A stretch of DNA of 64,000 nucleotides, from assembly GCF_001623875.1 (NCBI RefSeq), contig NZ_LWAE01000001.1, positions 1,302,001 through 1,366,000 on the forward strand, read 5' to 3'. Both the position numbers and the translations under genes were made by a program. Each line of letters opens with the position of its first letter. The stretch's first letter is position 1. The DNA comes from Clostridium magnum DSM 2767 (lineage in GTDB: Bacteria > Bacillota > Clostridia > Clostridiales > Clostridiaceae). Below are positions 16,167 through 27,097 of this stretch, piece after piece. The notes beneath the pieces were generated by a model. That model saw only the letters and a list, made by a program, of their open reading frames with translations. It searched no databases and was not told the DNA's origin.

Positions 16167-19100
16167 ATGATAGTTAGAAGATTATTTATAGAAAAAAAAG
16201 AAGGCATTAATATGGAAACTCAAAATATCTTTTTAGATTTAAGAGATAATCTGGATATAAAGAATATTAAAGGTGTAAGAGTAATTAATAGATACGATAT
16301 ATTTGGAATAAGTGACGAAGAATATGAAAAGTCTAAGAACACTATTTTTTCAGAGAAAACAGTTGATAATGTTTATGAAGAAGAACTAAATATAGATGAG
16401 GATGATAATATTTTTGCTGTGGAATACCTTCCAGGTCAATACGATCAAAGGTCTGATTCTGCCTCTCAATGTATTCAAATATTAACACAAAATGAAAAGC
16501 CTGAAATCTTATCTGCAAAGATATATGTAATAAAAGGCAATATATCAAAAGAAGAATTTAGCAAAATAAAAGATTATTGTATAAATAAAGTAGATTCAAG
16601 GGAAGCTTCTTTGGAAAAGCCAAAAAGTGCGGATATGGAATTAGAAATACCAGATTCAGTTGAAATTTTAGATAATTTTATTAATATGAATAACGATGAA
16701 CTTAAAGCCTTTTTAGAAAGCAGACAGCTTGCAATGACACTTGAAGATTTAAAGTTCTGTCAGCAGTATTTTAGAGATATTGAGAAAAGAAATCCAACTA
16801 TTACAGAGATTAAGGTAATTGATACTTATTGGTCAGATCATTGTAGACATACTACTTTCATGACAGAGTTAACTAATATAGAAATAAAGGAAGGAAACTT
16901 ATCTACTCCAATAAGAGAAGCATACGAACAATATTTAGAATCTAGAAAAAGCCTATATGTAGATGTAGAGAAGCCAGTAACTTTAATGGATATGGCAGTT
17001 ATAGGCATGAAAGAACTTAGAAAAAATGGATTACTAGATGATCTAGATCAATCAGAAGAAATAAATGCCTGCAGTATAGTAGTAGATGCAGATATAGATG
17101 GCAAACTAGAAAAATGGCTAGTGATGTTTAAAAATGAAACTCACAATCATCCAACTGAGATTGAACCTTTTGGAGGGGCAGCAACTTGCCTTGGAGGAGC
17201 TATAAGAGATCCACTTTCAGGAAGATCATATGTATACCAAGCTATGAGAGTAACTGGAAGTGGTAATCCTAAAACTAGAATAGAGGATACGTTAAGTGGT
17301 AAACTTCCACAGAAGAAAATTACTACTTCAGCAGCACATGGATATAGTTCCTATGGAAATCAGATAGGACTTGCAACAGGTCAGGTTGCAGAAATATATG
17401 ATGAAGGTTATGTAGCTAAGAGAATGGAAATTGGTGCAGTAATTGGTGCAGCTCCAATGAAAAATGTTATAAGAAAAGAGCCAACAGAAGGGGATGTAGT
17501 AATACTTGTTGGAGGAAGAACAGGAAGAGATGGTTGTGGTGGAGCTACTGGTTCCTCTAAAAAACACACAGAAAATTCAATATTAAGCTGTGGTTCAGAA
17601 GTACAAAAGGGAAATCCTGTAGTTGAAAGAAAAATACAAAGATTATTTAGAAAAGAAAAAGTAAGCAGTTTAATTAAGAGATGTAATGACTTTGGTGCAG
17701 GTGGGGTATCTGTAGCTATTGGTGAGCTTACAGATGGCTTAAATATAAATCTTGATTTAGTGCCTAAAAAATATGATGGTTTAGATGGTACTGAGCTTGC
17801 CATATCAGAATCTCAAGAAAGAATGGCTGTAGTAGTAGCTAAAAAAGATGAAGAAAAGTTTATGGAGTATGCAGCTGAAGAAAATCTTGAAGCTACAACT
17901 GTTGCAGTGGTAACAAGTGATAAGCGATTAAAGATGAACTGGAATGGAAAGGCAATTCTGGATTTAAGCAGAGACTTCTTAAATACAAATGGTGTAAGAG
18001 GAATTGCAGATGTAACAGTTGAAGTTCCAGAAGAAGATAAAAATTATTTTAAAGCTGAGACATATATAAAAGATATTAAAGAACAATGGATTAACATTTT
18101 AAGTGACTTAAATGTATGTAGTCAAAAAGGCCTTGTAGAAAGCTTTGATAGCACAATAGGATCAGGTACAGTAATTATGCCTTTCGGAGGTAAATATCAG
18201 TTAACACCAGCAGAAGGTATGGTGGCTAAGTTACCTGTTTTAAATGGAGAAACTAAAACAGGTACTATAATGACTTATGGCTACAACCCTAATATATCAA
18301 AATGGAGTCCATTCCATGGAGCAGTTTATGCAGTTGTAGAATCAGTGGCTAAAATTGTAGCTTGCGGTGGTGATGCAAGTAAAATAAGATTGACATTCCA
18401 AGAATATTTTGAAAAACTAGGGAAAGATCCTATAAGATGGGGAAAACCATTCGCTGCTTTACTAGGAGCATTACTTGCACAAAAGGAATTGGGAATTGCA
18501 GCTATTGGTGGAAAAGATAGTATGAGTGGAACTTTTAAAGATATGGATGTTCCTCCAACTTTAGTATCTTTTGCAGTCAATGTAGTAAATGTAGATAAAG
18601 TTATTTCACCAGAATTTAAAAAGGAAGACAGCAAAGTTGTAATTATTCCTATGACTAGGGATGAATATGATCTTCCAAACTTCGATGTGCTCAAAAAGAA
18701 TTTAGCAGCAGTTACTTCTATGATTATTAATGGTGATATTTTAGCATCTAGCACTGTAAAAAGAGGCGGAATTTGTGAAGCTGTAAGTAAAATGAGCTTT
18801 GGAAATAAAATAGGAATGAAGTTTGCTGAAGTAGTATGCAATGAAGAATTATTTGCACCTCAATATGGTTCAATTATTATAGAAGTAAGTAATGATATAG
18901 ATTTAGAAAAATCATTAAGTGGAGTTGAATACAAAGTATTAGGAACAACTCAAGGCAAGGCTTCAATAGATATAAATAACGTTGAAATAAATATTGATGA
19001 TATGCTTAAAGCTTGGGAAAATACTCTAGAAAGCATATTCCCTACTAATGCTGAAGTAATAAATGATAAAATACAAAGTGTAGAGTTTAATAATAGTAAA

Positions 19101-19928
19101 ATTGCTAAAGCGCCAGCTATTAAGGTAGCAAAACCTAAAGTATTTATACCAGTCTTCCCAGGAACAAATTGCGAATATGATTCGGAAAGAGCTTTTGCAA
19201 AAGCTGGGGCTGATGTAGAGACTATGATATTTAAGAACTTAACAGGAAAAGATATAGAGAAATCTATAGATGATATGGTTAAGGCAATAAATAATTCTCA
19301 AATAGTAATGCTTCCAGGAGGATTTAGTGCAGGAGATGAACCAGATGGTTCTGGTAAGTTCATAGCTACAATATTTAGAAATCCAAAAATAAAGGAAGCT
19401 GTAATGGAACTTTTGAAAAACAGAGATGGATTAATGCTTGGTATATGTAATGGCTTCCAGGCACTTATCAAGTTAGGCTTAGTTCCTTTTGGAGAAATAA
19501 GAGATATAGATGAGGAATGTCCAACTCTTACTTACAATAAAATAGCCCGTCACGTATCATCCGTGTCAAATACGAAAATTGTTTCAAATCTTTCACCTTG
19601 GCTTAGCAATGTTAATGTTGGTGATATACACAGTGTGCCTGTATCTCATGGTGAGGGAAGATTTGTTGCTAATGATGACGTGTTAAAGAATCTTATAAGT
19701 AAGGGTCAAGTAGCTACTCAATATGTAGACTTTGAAGGCAATCCAACTTATGATATAAGATTTAACCCTAATGGTTCTGTTTATGCTATTGAAGGTATAA
19801 CAAGTCCAGATGGAAGAGTATTTGGTAAAATGGCACATTCTGAGAGAATTGGCGATAACGTGCTAAAGAATATATCTGGGAATAAGGATCAAAAAATATT
19901 TGAAGCTGGAGTACAGTATTTTAAATAG
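16167..19928 (+). CDS. purL: Phosphoribosylformylglycinamidine synthase, single-chain
   Basis: Catalyses ATP- and glutamine-dependent conversion of FGAR to FGAM, the fourth step of purine synthesis. The 1253-residue protein is the large fused type: N-terminal PurS-like domain, linker, two AIRS-type synthase halves (FKNETHNHPTEIEPFGG near 325 and a second around 660-950), and a C-terminal class I glutamine amidotransferase with the nucleophile Cys in MLGICNGFQALI and a catalytic His in VPVSHGEGRFV. It stands alone, outside a pur operon. Start ATG 16167 (MIVRRLF, the family start) follows GGAGAGG; the ORF could extend 11 codons further upstream. Confidence 0.95.
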   Translation: MIVRRLFIEKKEGINMETQNIFLDLRDNLDIKNIKGVRVINRYDIFGISDEEYEKSKNTIFSEKTVDNVYEEELNIDEDDNIFAVEYLPGQYDQRSDSASQCIQILTQNEKPEILSAKIYVIKGNISKEEFSKIKDYCINKVDSREASLEKPKSADMELEIPDSVEILDNFINMNNDELKAFLESRQLAMTLEDLKFCQQYFRDIEKRNPTITEIKVIDTYWSDHCRHTTFMTELTNIEIKEGNLSTPIREAYEQYLESRKSLYVDVEKPVTLMDMAVIGMKELRKNGLLDDLDQSEEINACSIVVDADIDGKLEKWLVMFKNETHNHPTEIEPFGGAATCLGGAIRDPLSGRSYVYQAMRVTGSGNPKTRIEDTLSGKLPQKKITTSAAHGYSSYGNQIGLATGQVAEIYDEGYVAKRMEIGAVIGAAPMKNVIRKEPTEGDVVILVGGRTGRDGCGGATGSSKKHTENSILSCGSEVQKGNPVVERKIQRLFRKEKVSSLIKRCNDFGAGGVSVAIGELTDGLNINLDLVPKKYDGLDGTELAISESQERMAVVVAKKDEEKFMEYAAEENLEATTVAVVTSDKRLKMNWNGKAILDLSRDFLNTNGVRGIADVTVEVPEEDKNYFKAETYIKDIKEQWINILSDLNVCSQKGLVESFDSTIGSGTVIMPFGGKYQLTPAEGMVAKLPVLNGETKTGTIMTYGYNPNISKWSPFHGAVYAVVESVAKIVACGGDASKIRLTFQEYFEKLGKDPIRWGKPFAALLGALLAQKELGIAAIGGKDSMSGTFKDMDVPPTLVSFAVNVVNVDKVISPEFKKEDSKVVIIPMTRDEYDLPNFDVLKKNLAAVTSMIINGDILASSTVKRGGICEAVSKMSFGNKIGMKFAEVVCNEELFAPQYGSIIIEVSNDIDLEKSLSGVEYKVLGTTQGKASIDINNVEINIDDMLKAWENTLESIFPTNAEVINDKIQSVEFNNSKIAKAPAIKVAKPKVFIPVFPGTNCEYDSERAFAKAGADVETMIFKNLTGKDIEKSIDDMVKAINNSQIVMLPGGFSAGDEPDGSGKFIATIFRNPKIKEAVMELLKNRDGLMLGICNGFQALIKLGLVPFGEIRDIDEECPTLTYNKIARHVSSVSNTKIVSNLSPWLSNVNVGDIHSVPVSHGEGRFVANDDVLKNLISKGQVATQYVDFEGNPTYDIRFNPNGSVYAIEGITSPDGRVFGKMAHSERIGDNVLKNISGNKDQKIFEAGVQYFK

Positions 19929-19948
19929 GCTTTGATAGTTGTCATGTT

Positions 19949-20022
19949 AAGTGAAACTTGAATTAGATGAGGTCTCAAGCCTTATCTGATTCTTAGTTGA
20001 ACCAGCGGGTAGTCATCGGAAA
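19949..20022 (+). repeat. Dispersed two-hairpin element, copy 4 (hairpin B truncated)
   Basis: Hairpin A is intact with compensatory changes (ATTAGATGAGGTC / GCCTTATCTGATT). The 5' arm and loop of hairpin B are deleted: GTTGAAC runs directly into CAGCGGGTAGTCATCGGA. Located just after the purL stop codon. Confidence 0.8.
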
Positions 20023-20098
20023 AAATATAAAATTATGTATACTATAATTTTTATGGGTAATAATATAAATGTAACTTTTTTACTCATATTATATTACT

Positions 20099-20139
20099 TA
20101 GAACTAGTGATTTTAATTAAGCTAGTTCTTTGTTTTTTG
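20099..20139 (+). terminator. Intrinsic terminator after purL
   Basis: AGAACTAG / CTAGTTCT stem followed by TTGTTTTTTG. The remaining bases to 20276 hold only AT-rich DNA and the prkA ribosome site; no clear promoter is visible. Confidence 0.8.
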
Positions 20140-20276
20140 TAATAAAATCCAATAAGAATTATATCTGTTCTAAAACCTGTAAAAAATTAATATAAATACT
20201 ACAAAGATATATCCTTTAAGATATATTCTTTTATGTATTCTTTGCATAGTTATCACTTTTAAATGGAGGTTGAGGA

Positions 20277-22199
20277 ATGGATTTTAAAGCATTAATAGAG
20301 CAGGATAGAGATAATAGAAAAAAGGATAATTTTGAGGGAACCTTTCTAGATTACCTTCAAATAGTAAAGGAAAATCCAGGGATAGCACAACTTGCGCATA
20401 AAAGAATGTACAATATATTAACTAAGCCAGGTATGGAAATTTTAAAACCTGAGGAAAACTTAAGAGTAAGAAAAATATATGGTAATGAGACTATTAAAAG
20501 CTATAACTTTTTCAAAAATGACTTTTTTGGAATTGAGAAAACGTTGATGAAATTAGTAAGTTATTTCTACTCAGCAGCTATGCTTGGTGAAGAATCAAGA
20601 CAAGTACTCTATTTAGTAGGGCCTGTAGGTTCAGGAAAATCTTCAATAGTTGAGTCCCTTAAAAAAGCTATGGAAGCAGCTGAACCAGTATATGCATTAA
20701 AAGGTTGTCCTATGAGAGAGGAGCCACTTCATTTGGTTCCAAAGCATCTGAGAAAACAATTTGAAGAGACTCTAGGAGTAAAAATAGAAGGTGACTTATG
20801 TCCTGTATGTAGGCATAAATTAAAAGAAGAATTCAAAGGGCAATATGAAAAGTTTCCAGTAGTTAAAACAGGTTTCTCTATTAGATCAAGAAAAGGAATA
20901 GGAGTAGTTCCTCCTGTTGATCCTAATAATCAGGATACATCAGTTCTTGTAGGATCGGTGGACATATCTAAAATGGATTTATATCCAGAAGACGATCCTC
21001 GTATATTCTCATTAAATGGGGCTTTTGATGTGGGAAATAGAGGATTAGTTGAGTTTATAGAAGTATTTAAGAATGATGTAGAATATCTTCATACAATTAT
21101 TACGGCAACTCAAGAAAAATCAATACCATCTCCAGGAAAAGGTTCGATGATATACTTTGATGGTGTTATTGTTGCACACTCTAATGAAGCAGAATGGAAT
21201 AAGTTCAAATCAGATCATACCAATGAAGCAATACTGGACAGAATTGTTAAGGTTGAAGTTCCTTATTGTATGGAATTAAATGAAGAGATAAAGATATACG
21301 AAAAAATCTTAAAAAAGAGTAATTTTAAAGCTCACATAGCACCTCATACTATTGAAGCAGCAGCTATGTTTGCAGTACTCACTAGATTAATGCCATCTAA
21401 TAAAGTAGATACTTTAACAAAGCTTAAGATATATAACGGAGAAGAAATAGTAGAAAAAGGAACCACTAAGAGAATAGATATCACAGAGCTTAGAGAAGAA
21501 GCTGGTCTTCGAGAAGGTATGGATGGTATATCCACAAGATTTATAATTAAGGCTATTGATAATGCTCTTTCTGATTCTGAATACAATTGTATTAACCCAT
21601 TAAGTGTAATGGAAAGTCTAATAAAATCAATAAAAGATTTAGATACTGCTGATGATATAAGAAGAAAGTATCTTGCATTTATACAGGATACAGTTAGAAA
21701 AGAATACAATAAGATTCTTGAGAAAGAAATAACAAAGGCATTTATACAAAGCTTCAAAGAACAGGCAGATAGTCTATTCAACAATTATTTAGATCATGCT
21801 GAAGCATATGTAAATAAATCAAAAATTAAAGACAGATCAACAGGTGAACAACTTGAACCAGATGAAAAGTTTATGCGCTCTATTGAAGAACAAATTGGTA
21901 TATCAGAAGGTTCAGCTAAAGGTTTTAGATCTGATGTAACTTCCTATATGTTCTACTTAATCAGAAAAGGTGGAAGTATAGATTACACATCCTATGAACC
22001 TTTAAAAGAAGCTATTGAAAAGAAGATAACTTCCTCAGTAAGAGAGATGTCTCGCATAGTTACTAAATCTAAGGTTAGGGATAAGGAACAGGATAAGAAG
22101 TATAGTTCAATGGTAGAAGAAATGAAGAGGAATGGATATTGTGATCATTGCTGTAATGTAATACTTAAATATGCAGCTAATAACCTATGGAAGGATTGA
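20277..22199 (+). CDS. prkA: PrkA-family serine protein kinase / AAA+ protein
   Basis: PrkA (YeaG in E. coli) has an N-terminal AAA+ domain and a C-terminal kinase-like domain; in Bacillus it acts in sporulation, in E. coli in starvation response. The 640-residue protein shows the Walker [10 protein letters not shown] near residue 117, a zinc-binding-like CPVCRHKL near 178, and the typical PrkA stretch [15 protein letters not shown]. Length matches the family. TGGAGG precedes the ATG. It is the first gene of the conserved trio prkA-yhbH-spoVR; the next gene starts 5 bp after its stop. Confidence 0.95.
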   Translation: MDFKALIEQDRDNRKKDNFEGTFLDYLQIVKENPGIAQLAHKRMYNILTKPGMEILKPEENLRVRKIYGNETIKSYNFFKNDFFGIEKTLMKLVSYFYSAAMLGEESRQVLYLVGPVGSGKSSIVESLKKAMEAAEPVYALKGCPMREEPLHLVPKHLRKQFEETLGVKIEGDLCPVCRHKLKEEFKGQYEKFPVVKTGFSIRSRKGIGVVPPVDPNNQDTSVLVGSVDISKMDLYPEDDPRIFSLNGAFDVGNRGLVEFIEVFKNDVEYLHTIITATQEKSIPSPGKGSMIYFDGVIVAHSNEAEWNKFKSDHTNEAILDRIVKVEVPYCMELNEEIKIYEKILKKSNFKAHIAPHTIEAAAMFAVLTRLMPSNKVDTLTKLKIYNGEEIVEKGTTKRIDITELREEAGLREGMDGISTRFIIKAIDNALSDSEYNCINPLSVMESLIKSIKDLDTADDIRRKYLAFIQDTVRKEYNKILEKEITKAFIQSFKEQADSLFNNYLDHAEAYVNKSKIKDRSTGEQLEPDEKFMRSIEEQIGISEGSAKGFRSDVTSYMFYLIRKGGSIDYTSYEPLKEAIEKKITSSVREMSRIVTKSKVRDKEQDKKYSSMVEEMKRNGYCDHCCNVILKYAANNLWKD

Positions 22200-22203
22200 T
22201 AGT

Positions 22204-23424
22204 ATGGCTGTATTCAGAGAATTCAATCCGATTGGACATGATAGAGCCGCAGAAGATAAAAGGAGACATAGAGAATTAGTTGAAGATTCTATAAAGAAAA
22301 ATTTGGTGGATATTTTATCAGAAGAAAGTATAATGGGACAGACAAAAAATAAGAAGATTAAAATTCCAATAAGAGGTTTAAAGGAATACCAATTTGTATA
22401 TGGAAAAAATTCTCCTGGTGTAGGCAGTGGTGATGGAACTGAAAAAAGAGGAGATGTTATTGGAACAGAAAAAGACGGTAAAGGAAAAGGTAATAAGGGT
22501 GCAGGTAATGAAGAGGGAGAAGATATATACGAAACAGAAATAACTATTGATGATATCATGGAGTATGTATTTCAAGATTTGAATTTACCGAATCTAACAA
22601 AAAAGAGATTTTCAGAAATAATATCTGATGGTGCCAAAAAAAAATGTGGTTATCAAAAAGGTGGTATTCCTCCAAGGCTTGCCAAAAAAAGGACAGTGCA
22701 AGAAAAGCTTAAAAGAAAGCAGGGGATGAAAAGAGCTCTTAGAGAGGGAGTTAAAGATACTGGATTAAATGAAGAGATAATTAATCAATATACACTTGAA
22801 GATGACAATTTAGTAGGGAGATTTCCTTTTAAGGAAGATGATCTTAGATATTATAGAGTAAAACCTACAAAAAAAAGAGAATATAATGCAGTAGTTATGT
22901 GCATTATGGATACATCAGCATCTATGGATCAAAATAAAAAATATTTAGCAAGATCCTTCTTCTTTATGCTATATCAATTTGTTAAGATGAAATATTCTAA
23001 TGTAGAAGTAGTATTTATAGCACATTCAACTTCTGCCAAGGTTGTTACGGAACAGGAATTTTTTCATAAGGTTGAATCTGGTGGGACATATATATCCAGT
23101 GGTTATGATAAAGCTCTAGAAATAATAAATGAAAAATTTAATCCAGCAATATGGAATATATATTCCTTCCACGTAAGTGACGGAGACAACTGGAGTGAAG
23201 ATAATGATCGAGCGGTAAAATCAGCAAATAAGCTTTGTGATGTATCAAATTTATTTGGATATGCGGAAATAATGGCTTATGGATATACTAGTGCCATAAA
23301 GAAAAGATATGCTAATGAAGTTAAAAGAAATAATTTTGTATCTGTTGCAATGAAGAAAAAAGAAGACATGTGGGATGCACTCAGAGAAATGCTCACTGTC
23401 GACATAAAAAATGAACAGGGTTAG
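22204..23424 (+). CDS. yhbH: YhbH/YeaH family protein (DUF444, vWA-like)
   Basis: The 406-residue protein is the standard partner of PrkA. Its N-terminal third is charged and Gly/Lys-rich (linker around residues 75-110), and the C-terminal part is a von Willebrand A-like domain with the metal-site motif MDTSASMD (about 239-246) and a later [10 protein letters not shown]. Start placed at ATG 22204, preceded by GGAAGGA in the end of prkA; an ATG 33 bp upstream would overlap prkA and lacks a ribosome site. Known family role: sporulation or stress, mechanism unresolved. Confidence 0.93.
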   Translation: MAVFREFNPIGHDRAAEDKRRHRELVEDSIKKNLVDILSEESIMGQTKNKKIKIPIRGLKEYQFVYGKNSPGVGSGDGTEKRGDVIGTEKDGKGKGNKGAGNEEGEDIYETEITIDDIMEYVFQDLNLPNLTKKRFSEIISDGAKKKCGYQKGGIPPRLAKKRTVQEKLKRKQGMKRALREGVKDTGLNEEIINQYTLEDDNLVGRFPFKEDDLRYYRVKPTKKREYNAVVMCIMDTSASMDQNKKYLARSFFFMLYQFVKMKYSNVEVVFIAHSTSAKVVTEQEFFHKVESGGTYISSGYDKALEIINEKFNPAIWNIYSFHVSDGDNWSEDNDRAVKSANKLCDVSNLFGYAEIMAYGYTSAIKKRYANEVKRNNFVSVAMKKKEDMWDALREMLTVDIKNEQG

Positions 23425-23440
23425 CTCGGGGGGTGAAGCT

Positions 23441-24808
23441 TTGGAGTATACTGTAAGCGATCTAGAGCAGTGGAACGATATTATAGAAGAGAAAGTTAAG
23501 GAAATAGGGCTGGATTACTATCCACAAGAATTTGAGATTATAAACTACAATGATATGCTTGCTTATGAAGTTTATGTTGGTATGCCATCTATGTATCCAC
23601 ATTGGAGTTTTGGTAAGGCGTATGAAAAACTTAGAACTTTGTATAACTATAACCTTACAGGATTACCTTATGAAATGGTAATAAATTCTGACCCATGTAT
23701 AGCATATCTTATGAAAGATAATACTTTATTGTTACAAATATTGACTATAGCCCATGTATATGGACACAATGATTTTTTTAAAAACAATAGATTATTTAAG
23801 ACTGCTACAGATGCAAAATATACCGTAGAAATGTTTAAGAATCATGGTGATATGATAAGATCATATATAAATGATCCTAGCATAGGCTACGAAGAAGTAG
23901 AAAAAATGTTAAATGCTGCCCACGCTCTAAAATTCCAAACCAATAGAGCTATTGGGGTAAAAGATTTAACGGATGAGGAAATAAGAAGAAGGAAAATGGA
24001 GGATTATAGAAACACTGATTGTTATGATAGCCCAATAATTCCTAAAGTAAAGCCTAAACCACCAGAAGTAGAAAAAATACCACAGGAACCAGTAGAAGAT
24101 ATATTGGGTTTTATAGCTAAATATGGGGATCTTGTGGAGTGGCAGAAGAATGTTTTAGAAATAGTTAGAGATGAGACAAAATATTTTATTCCTCAAATAG
24201 AAACTAAGATTATGAATGAAGGTTGGGCTAGTTATTGGCATTATAACATTTTGAAGAGATTAGATTTGCCACAAAAACTTCATTTGGAATTTATAAAGAG
24301 GCATAACGATGTTATTGTTCCACTACAAGGAAGTATCAACCCATATTTCTTAGGTTTTGAAATTTATAAGGACTTAGTTCAAAAGTATGGAGAGGAAAAA
24401 ATATTTGAAGCAAGACTTCTTGAGAGAGATGAGTCTTTCCTAAGACGATTCCTTACTAAAGAGCTTTGTGTTAAATTAAACTTGTTCCAATATGTTAAGA
24501 AAGACAAAAATTATGTTATTGATGAAATATCTGATGATGAAGGTTGGAAGGAAATAAGAGATACTTTAAGTAGCAGTTGTGGTATGGGGTCTATCCCTAA
24601 TATAAGAGTTGTAGATATGTCAATGCTCGATAAAACATTAACTTTAGAACATGTTTTTGACGGCAGAGAACTTCAGATACAGTACGCTGTTGAAACTATT
24701 AAGTATATTGTAGACTTATGGAGACATAAGGTAGTTCTATATACTAACTTGGAGGGAAAGATTAGTAAGATTGTCTGTGATGAGAATAAGAAAATAACCT
24801 ATGAATAG
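23441..24808 (+). CDS. spoVR: SpoVR family protein
   Basis: The 455-residue soluble protein matches SpoVR/YcgB, needed for normal spore cortex in Bacillus. Recognisable segments are YPQEFEIINYNDML near the N-terminus, the conserved HVYGHNDFFKNN (about 106-117), and NEGWASYWHYNIL (about 265-277); the first contains His residues arranged like a metal site. Start is TTG 23441, correctly placed after GGGGGGTGAAG; an ATG at 23411 would overlap yhbH and lies upstream of that site. Third gene of the prkA operon, closed by a strong terminator. Confidence 0.93.
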   Translation: MEYTVSDLEQWNDIIEEKVKEIGLDYYPQEFEIINYNDMLAYEVYVGMPSMYPHWSFGKAYEKLRTLYNYNLTGLPYEMVINSDPCIAYLMKDNTLLLQILTIAHVYGHNDFFKNNRLFKTATDAKYTVEMFKNHGDMIRSYINDPSIGYEEVEKMLNAAHALKFQTNRAIGVKDLTDEEIRRRKMEDYRNTDCYDSPIIPKVKPKPPEVEKIPQEPVEDILGFIAKYGDLVEWQKNVLEIVRDETKYFIPQIETKIMNEGWASYWHYNILKRLDLPQKLHLEFIKRHNDVIVPLQGSINPYFLGFEIYKDLVQKYGEEKIFEARLLERDESFLRRFLTKELCVKLNLFQYVKKDKNYVIDEISDDEGWKEIRDTLSSSCGMGSIPNIRVVDMSMLDKTLTLEHVFDGRELQIQYAVETIKYIVDLWRHKVVLYTNLEGKISKIVCDENKKITYE

Positions 24809-24848
24809 AAACTTAAAATTAATAGTTTTTTATTACTATACAGAGAAC

Positions 24849-24897
24849 ATAAGGTGTATTATTAAGTTGAACTTAATAATACACCTTATATGTTTTT
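24849..24897 (+). terminator. Intrinsic terminator of prkA-yhbH-spoVR
   Basis: An 18-bp perfect stem, AAGGTGTATTATTAAGTT with its complement, ends in a T-rich tail. Confidence 0.92.
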
Positions 24898-24934
24898 ATG
24901 AGCCATTTGTTGTAGAAGTAGTAGGAACAAATAA

Positions 24935-25002
24935 GATAAAATAAGTATCGGTTGTTATATTAGGCCGTTTGCTGTAAAATTATATATAGGATAAAATAAG
25001 TA
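24935..25002. repeat. Direct repeat upstream of the sigma-54 activator gene
   Basis: GATAAAATAAGTA occurs at 24935-24947 and again at 24990-25002, 55 bp apart centre to centre. It may be a regulatory site of the activator gene or chance in AT-rich DNA. Confidence 0.35.
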
Positions 25003-25030
25003 ACAGTCTATTAAATATAGAGGTGATTTT

Positions 25031-26956
25031 GTGCTAAAAAATATACAAAATACAAAAAAGTATTGGTTTGACTTTGTAAAAAATAATATATTACATCAAG
25101 GGTTAGAGCCGATACTAAAAGAATCCTGGTTAAGAAGTAAAGAATATAATATACACTTTTATAAATCAGATATAAAAAGAGCCTCAAAAATAGAATTAAG
25201 TAAAAAACTTAAAGAAAATGAAGAACTTATAAATATAGCTCGTCCTATAATGGAGAATTTATACAACATAGTGACTGGTTCAGGATTTATAATAATACTT
25301 ACTGATAGAGAAGGATGTATTATTGATATAGTAGGCAACAAAGAGATGATGAAAATAGAGGATTTAAACTTTGAACTAGGTACTTACTGGTCTGAAGACT
25401 CCATTGGGGCAAATGCAATAGGAACTGCCCTTTATCTAGATAAACCTATACAGATGATAGGTCCGGAGCATTATTATTTAAAAAACCATGGTCTTACTTG
25501 TTCTACCGCTACTATACATGACTCAAAAGGGCAGATTATAGGTTGTATAAATATGTCTGGCTATTATTCAAAGGCTCATTCACATACTACAGGAATAGTA
25601 GTTTCAGGAGCCTATTCTATAGAAAAACAATTCTCCTTACTAGAATCTAATAGACTTCTAAATGTGATTTTTGATTCTATGTCAGAGGGAATGCTTCTGC
25701 TTGATGATGAGTTAAATATTATAAGAACAAATAAGATGGCTTCTAAAATACTTGGTATTGGTGAAGAGGAAATATTAGATTCAAATATTAAGTCATTACT
25801 TAGAGATATAGAATTCATAAATAAGACGCTAAAGGTAGAAAAAACTTATCACAATTTAGATTGCAGTTTTTATGTGAGAAATAAAAGAGTTAAATGTAGT
25901 ATAAATGCATTTCCCCTTATCATAAATGGAGGAATTCAGGGAAATGTAATAACCTTTAAAGATGAAGGATATATGCATAAAGTAGCTAACACTATTGCAG
26001 GTTTTTCTGCTTCTTATAAGTTTGAGAATATTGTAACTGAAAATGATAAAATGCGCAAATCTATTGAGTTTGCCAAAAAAGCAGCTCTTACTAGTTGTAA
26101 TATCCTAATAGAAGGACCTAGTGGCACTGGTAAAGAATTATTTGCCCAGTCTATACATAATTACAGCCATAGAGGTAGTGGACCTTTTGTGGCAGTAAAC
26201 TGTGCTTCGCTTCCTAAAGAGCTTATGGAAAGTGAGCTTTTTGGATATGAAAAAGGGGCATTTACAGGGGCAACTAAAGAGGGACATCCAGGCAAATTCG
26301 AGTTAGCTAATGGAGGCACTATATTCTTGGATGAAATTGGTGAACTTCCATTAGATATGCAGTCAAAGCTTTTAAGAGTTTTAGATAACAATAAAATAAC
26401 TAGGCTTGGAGGTACTTATGAAAAAACATTAAATGTTAGGGTAGTAGCAGCTACAAATAGAAATTTGGTGGATGAAATAAAGAATAAAAACTTTAGGGAG
26501 GATTTATACTACAGATTGAATGTGATGAGTATAAAAACCATACCACTAAAGGAAAGAGTTGAAGATATAGAGACTTTAGCTAATTACTTCGTAAATAGAC
26601 TAAATATTAAAAATCTTAATAAGTTTAAGGTGTTAAGTAAAAATTATATTGATATTATTAAGAATTATAGTTGGCCTGGGAATGTAAGAGAATTGAGAAA
26701 TGCGGTAGAACGTTCTTATTATCTTTGTGAAGAGGATAACATTGGAGAAGAATATTTACTAGATTACTTAGTTAACAAAAAAACAATTGAGGTAGAGGAC
26801 AATAAAAGGGTTTTAACTATAGAGGAACTTGAAAAGGAAAGTATAATAAGTGCTGTTAAACAAAATAAGGGTGATTTAATCAAGGCTGCACAAATGCTTA
26901 ATATAAGTAGAGCTACTATATATAGAAAAATAAAAAAATATGGCATAAGTGTATAG
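25031..26956 (+). CDS. Sigma-54-dependent enhancer-binding activator (AcoR-like)
   Basis: The 641-residue protein has an N-terminal GAF-type sensory region (about 50-195), a PAS domain (about 208-320), a sigma-54 interaction AAA+ domain (about 335-560) with Walker A GPSGTGKE, the essential GAFTGA loop and Walker B IFLDEIG, and a Fis-type helix-turn-helix at the C-terminus (AAQMLNISRATIYRKIKKYGI minus ends, about 618-638). GTG start follows GAGGTGA. The sigma-54 promoter and palindromes just downstream make the iron alcohol dehydrogenase its evident target. The effector (alcohol, aldehyde, redox) is unknown; GAF-PAS architecture matches the AcoR/AdhR group. Confidence 0.93.
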   Translation: MLKNIQNTKKYWFDFVKNNILHQGLEPILKESWLRSKEYNIHFYKSDIKRASKIELSKKLKENEELINIARPIMENLYNIVTGSGFIIILTDREGCIIDIVGNKEMMKIEDLNFELGTYWSEDSIGANAIGTALYLDKPIQMIGPEHYYLKNHGLTCSTATIHDSKGQIIGCINMSGYYSKAHSHTTGIVVSGAYSIEKQFSLLESNRLLNVIFDSMSEGMLLLDDELNIIRTNKMASKILGIGEEEILDSNIKSLLRDIEFINKTLKVEKTYHNLDCSFYVRNKRVKCSINAFPLIINGGIQGNVITFKDEGYMHKVANTIAGFSASYKFENIVTENDKMRKSIEFAKKAALTSCNILIEGPSGTGKELFAQSIHNYSHRGSGPFVAVNCASLPKELMESELFGYEKGAFTGATKEGHPGKFELANGGTIFLDEIGELPLDMQSKLLRVLDNNKITRLGGTYEKTLNVRVVAATNRNLVDEIKNKNFREDLYYRLNVMSIKTIPLKERVEDIETLANYFVNRLNIKNLNKFKVLSKNYIDIIKNYSWPGNVRELRNAVERSYYLCEEDNIGEEYLLDYLVNKKTIEVEDNKRVLTIEELEKESIISAVKQNKGDLIKAAQMLNISRATIYRKIKKYGISV

Positions 26957-26992
26957 TGTTTAGTGAAAAAGTTTGCAGTGGAAATATATGTA

Positions 26993-27057
26993 TCTCAAAT
27001 TGTGAAAAAGATAACTGGAAATCTCAAAGTGAGACGATGAAGCATCTCATTTTGAGA
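26993..27057. promoter_or_regulatory. Three palindromic upstream activator sites for the sigma-54 activator
   Basis: Three 13-bp sites of form TCTCA-N3-TGAGA: TCTCAAATTGTGA (26993-27005, one arm imperfect), TCTCAAAGTGAGA (27022-27034, perfect), TCTCATTTTGAGA (27045-27057, perfect). They are 29 and 23 bp apart centre to centre and end about 40 bp upstream of the -24 element. The third, with flanking As and Ts, could also serve as a terminator of the activator gene. Confidence 0.75.
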
Positions 27058-27097
27058 TTTTATTTTTATGTAACATTGAAAATAAAGAGTTTTAACT

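Noticed and set aside
17328-18841. Minus-strand frames opposite purL
   Set aside because: Shadows of a highly conserved gene; no start signals and low-complexity translations.
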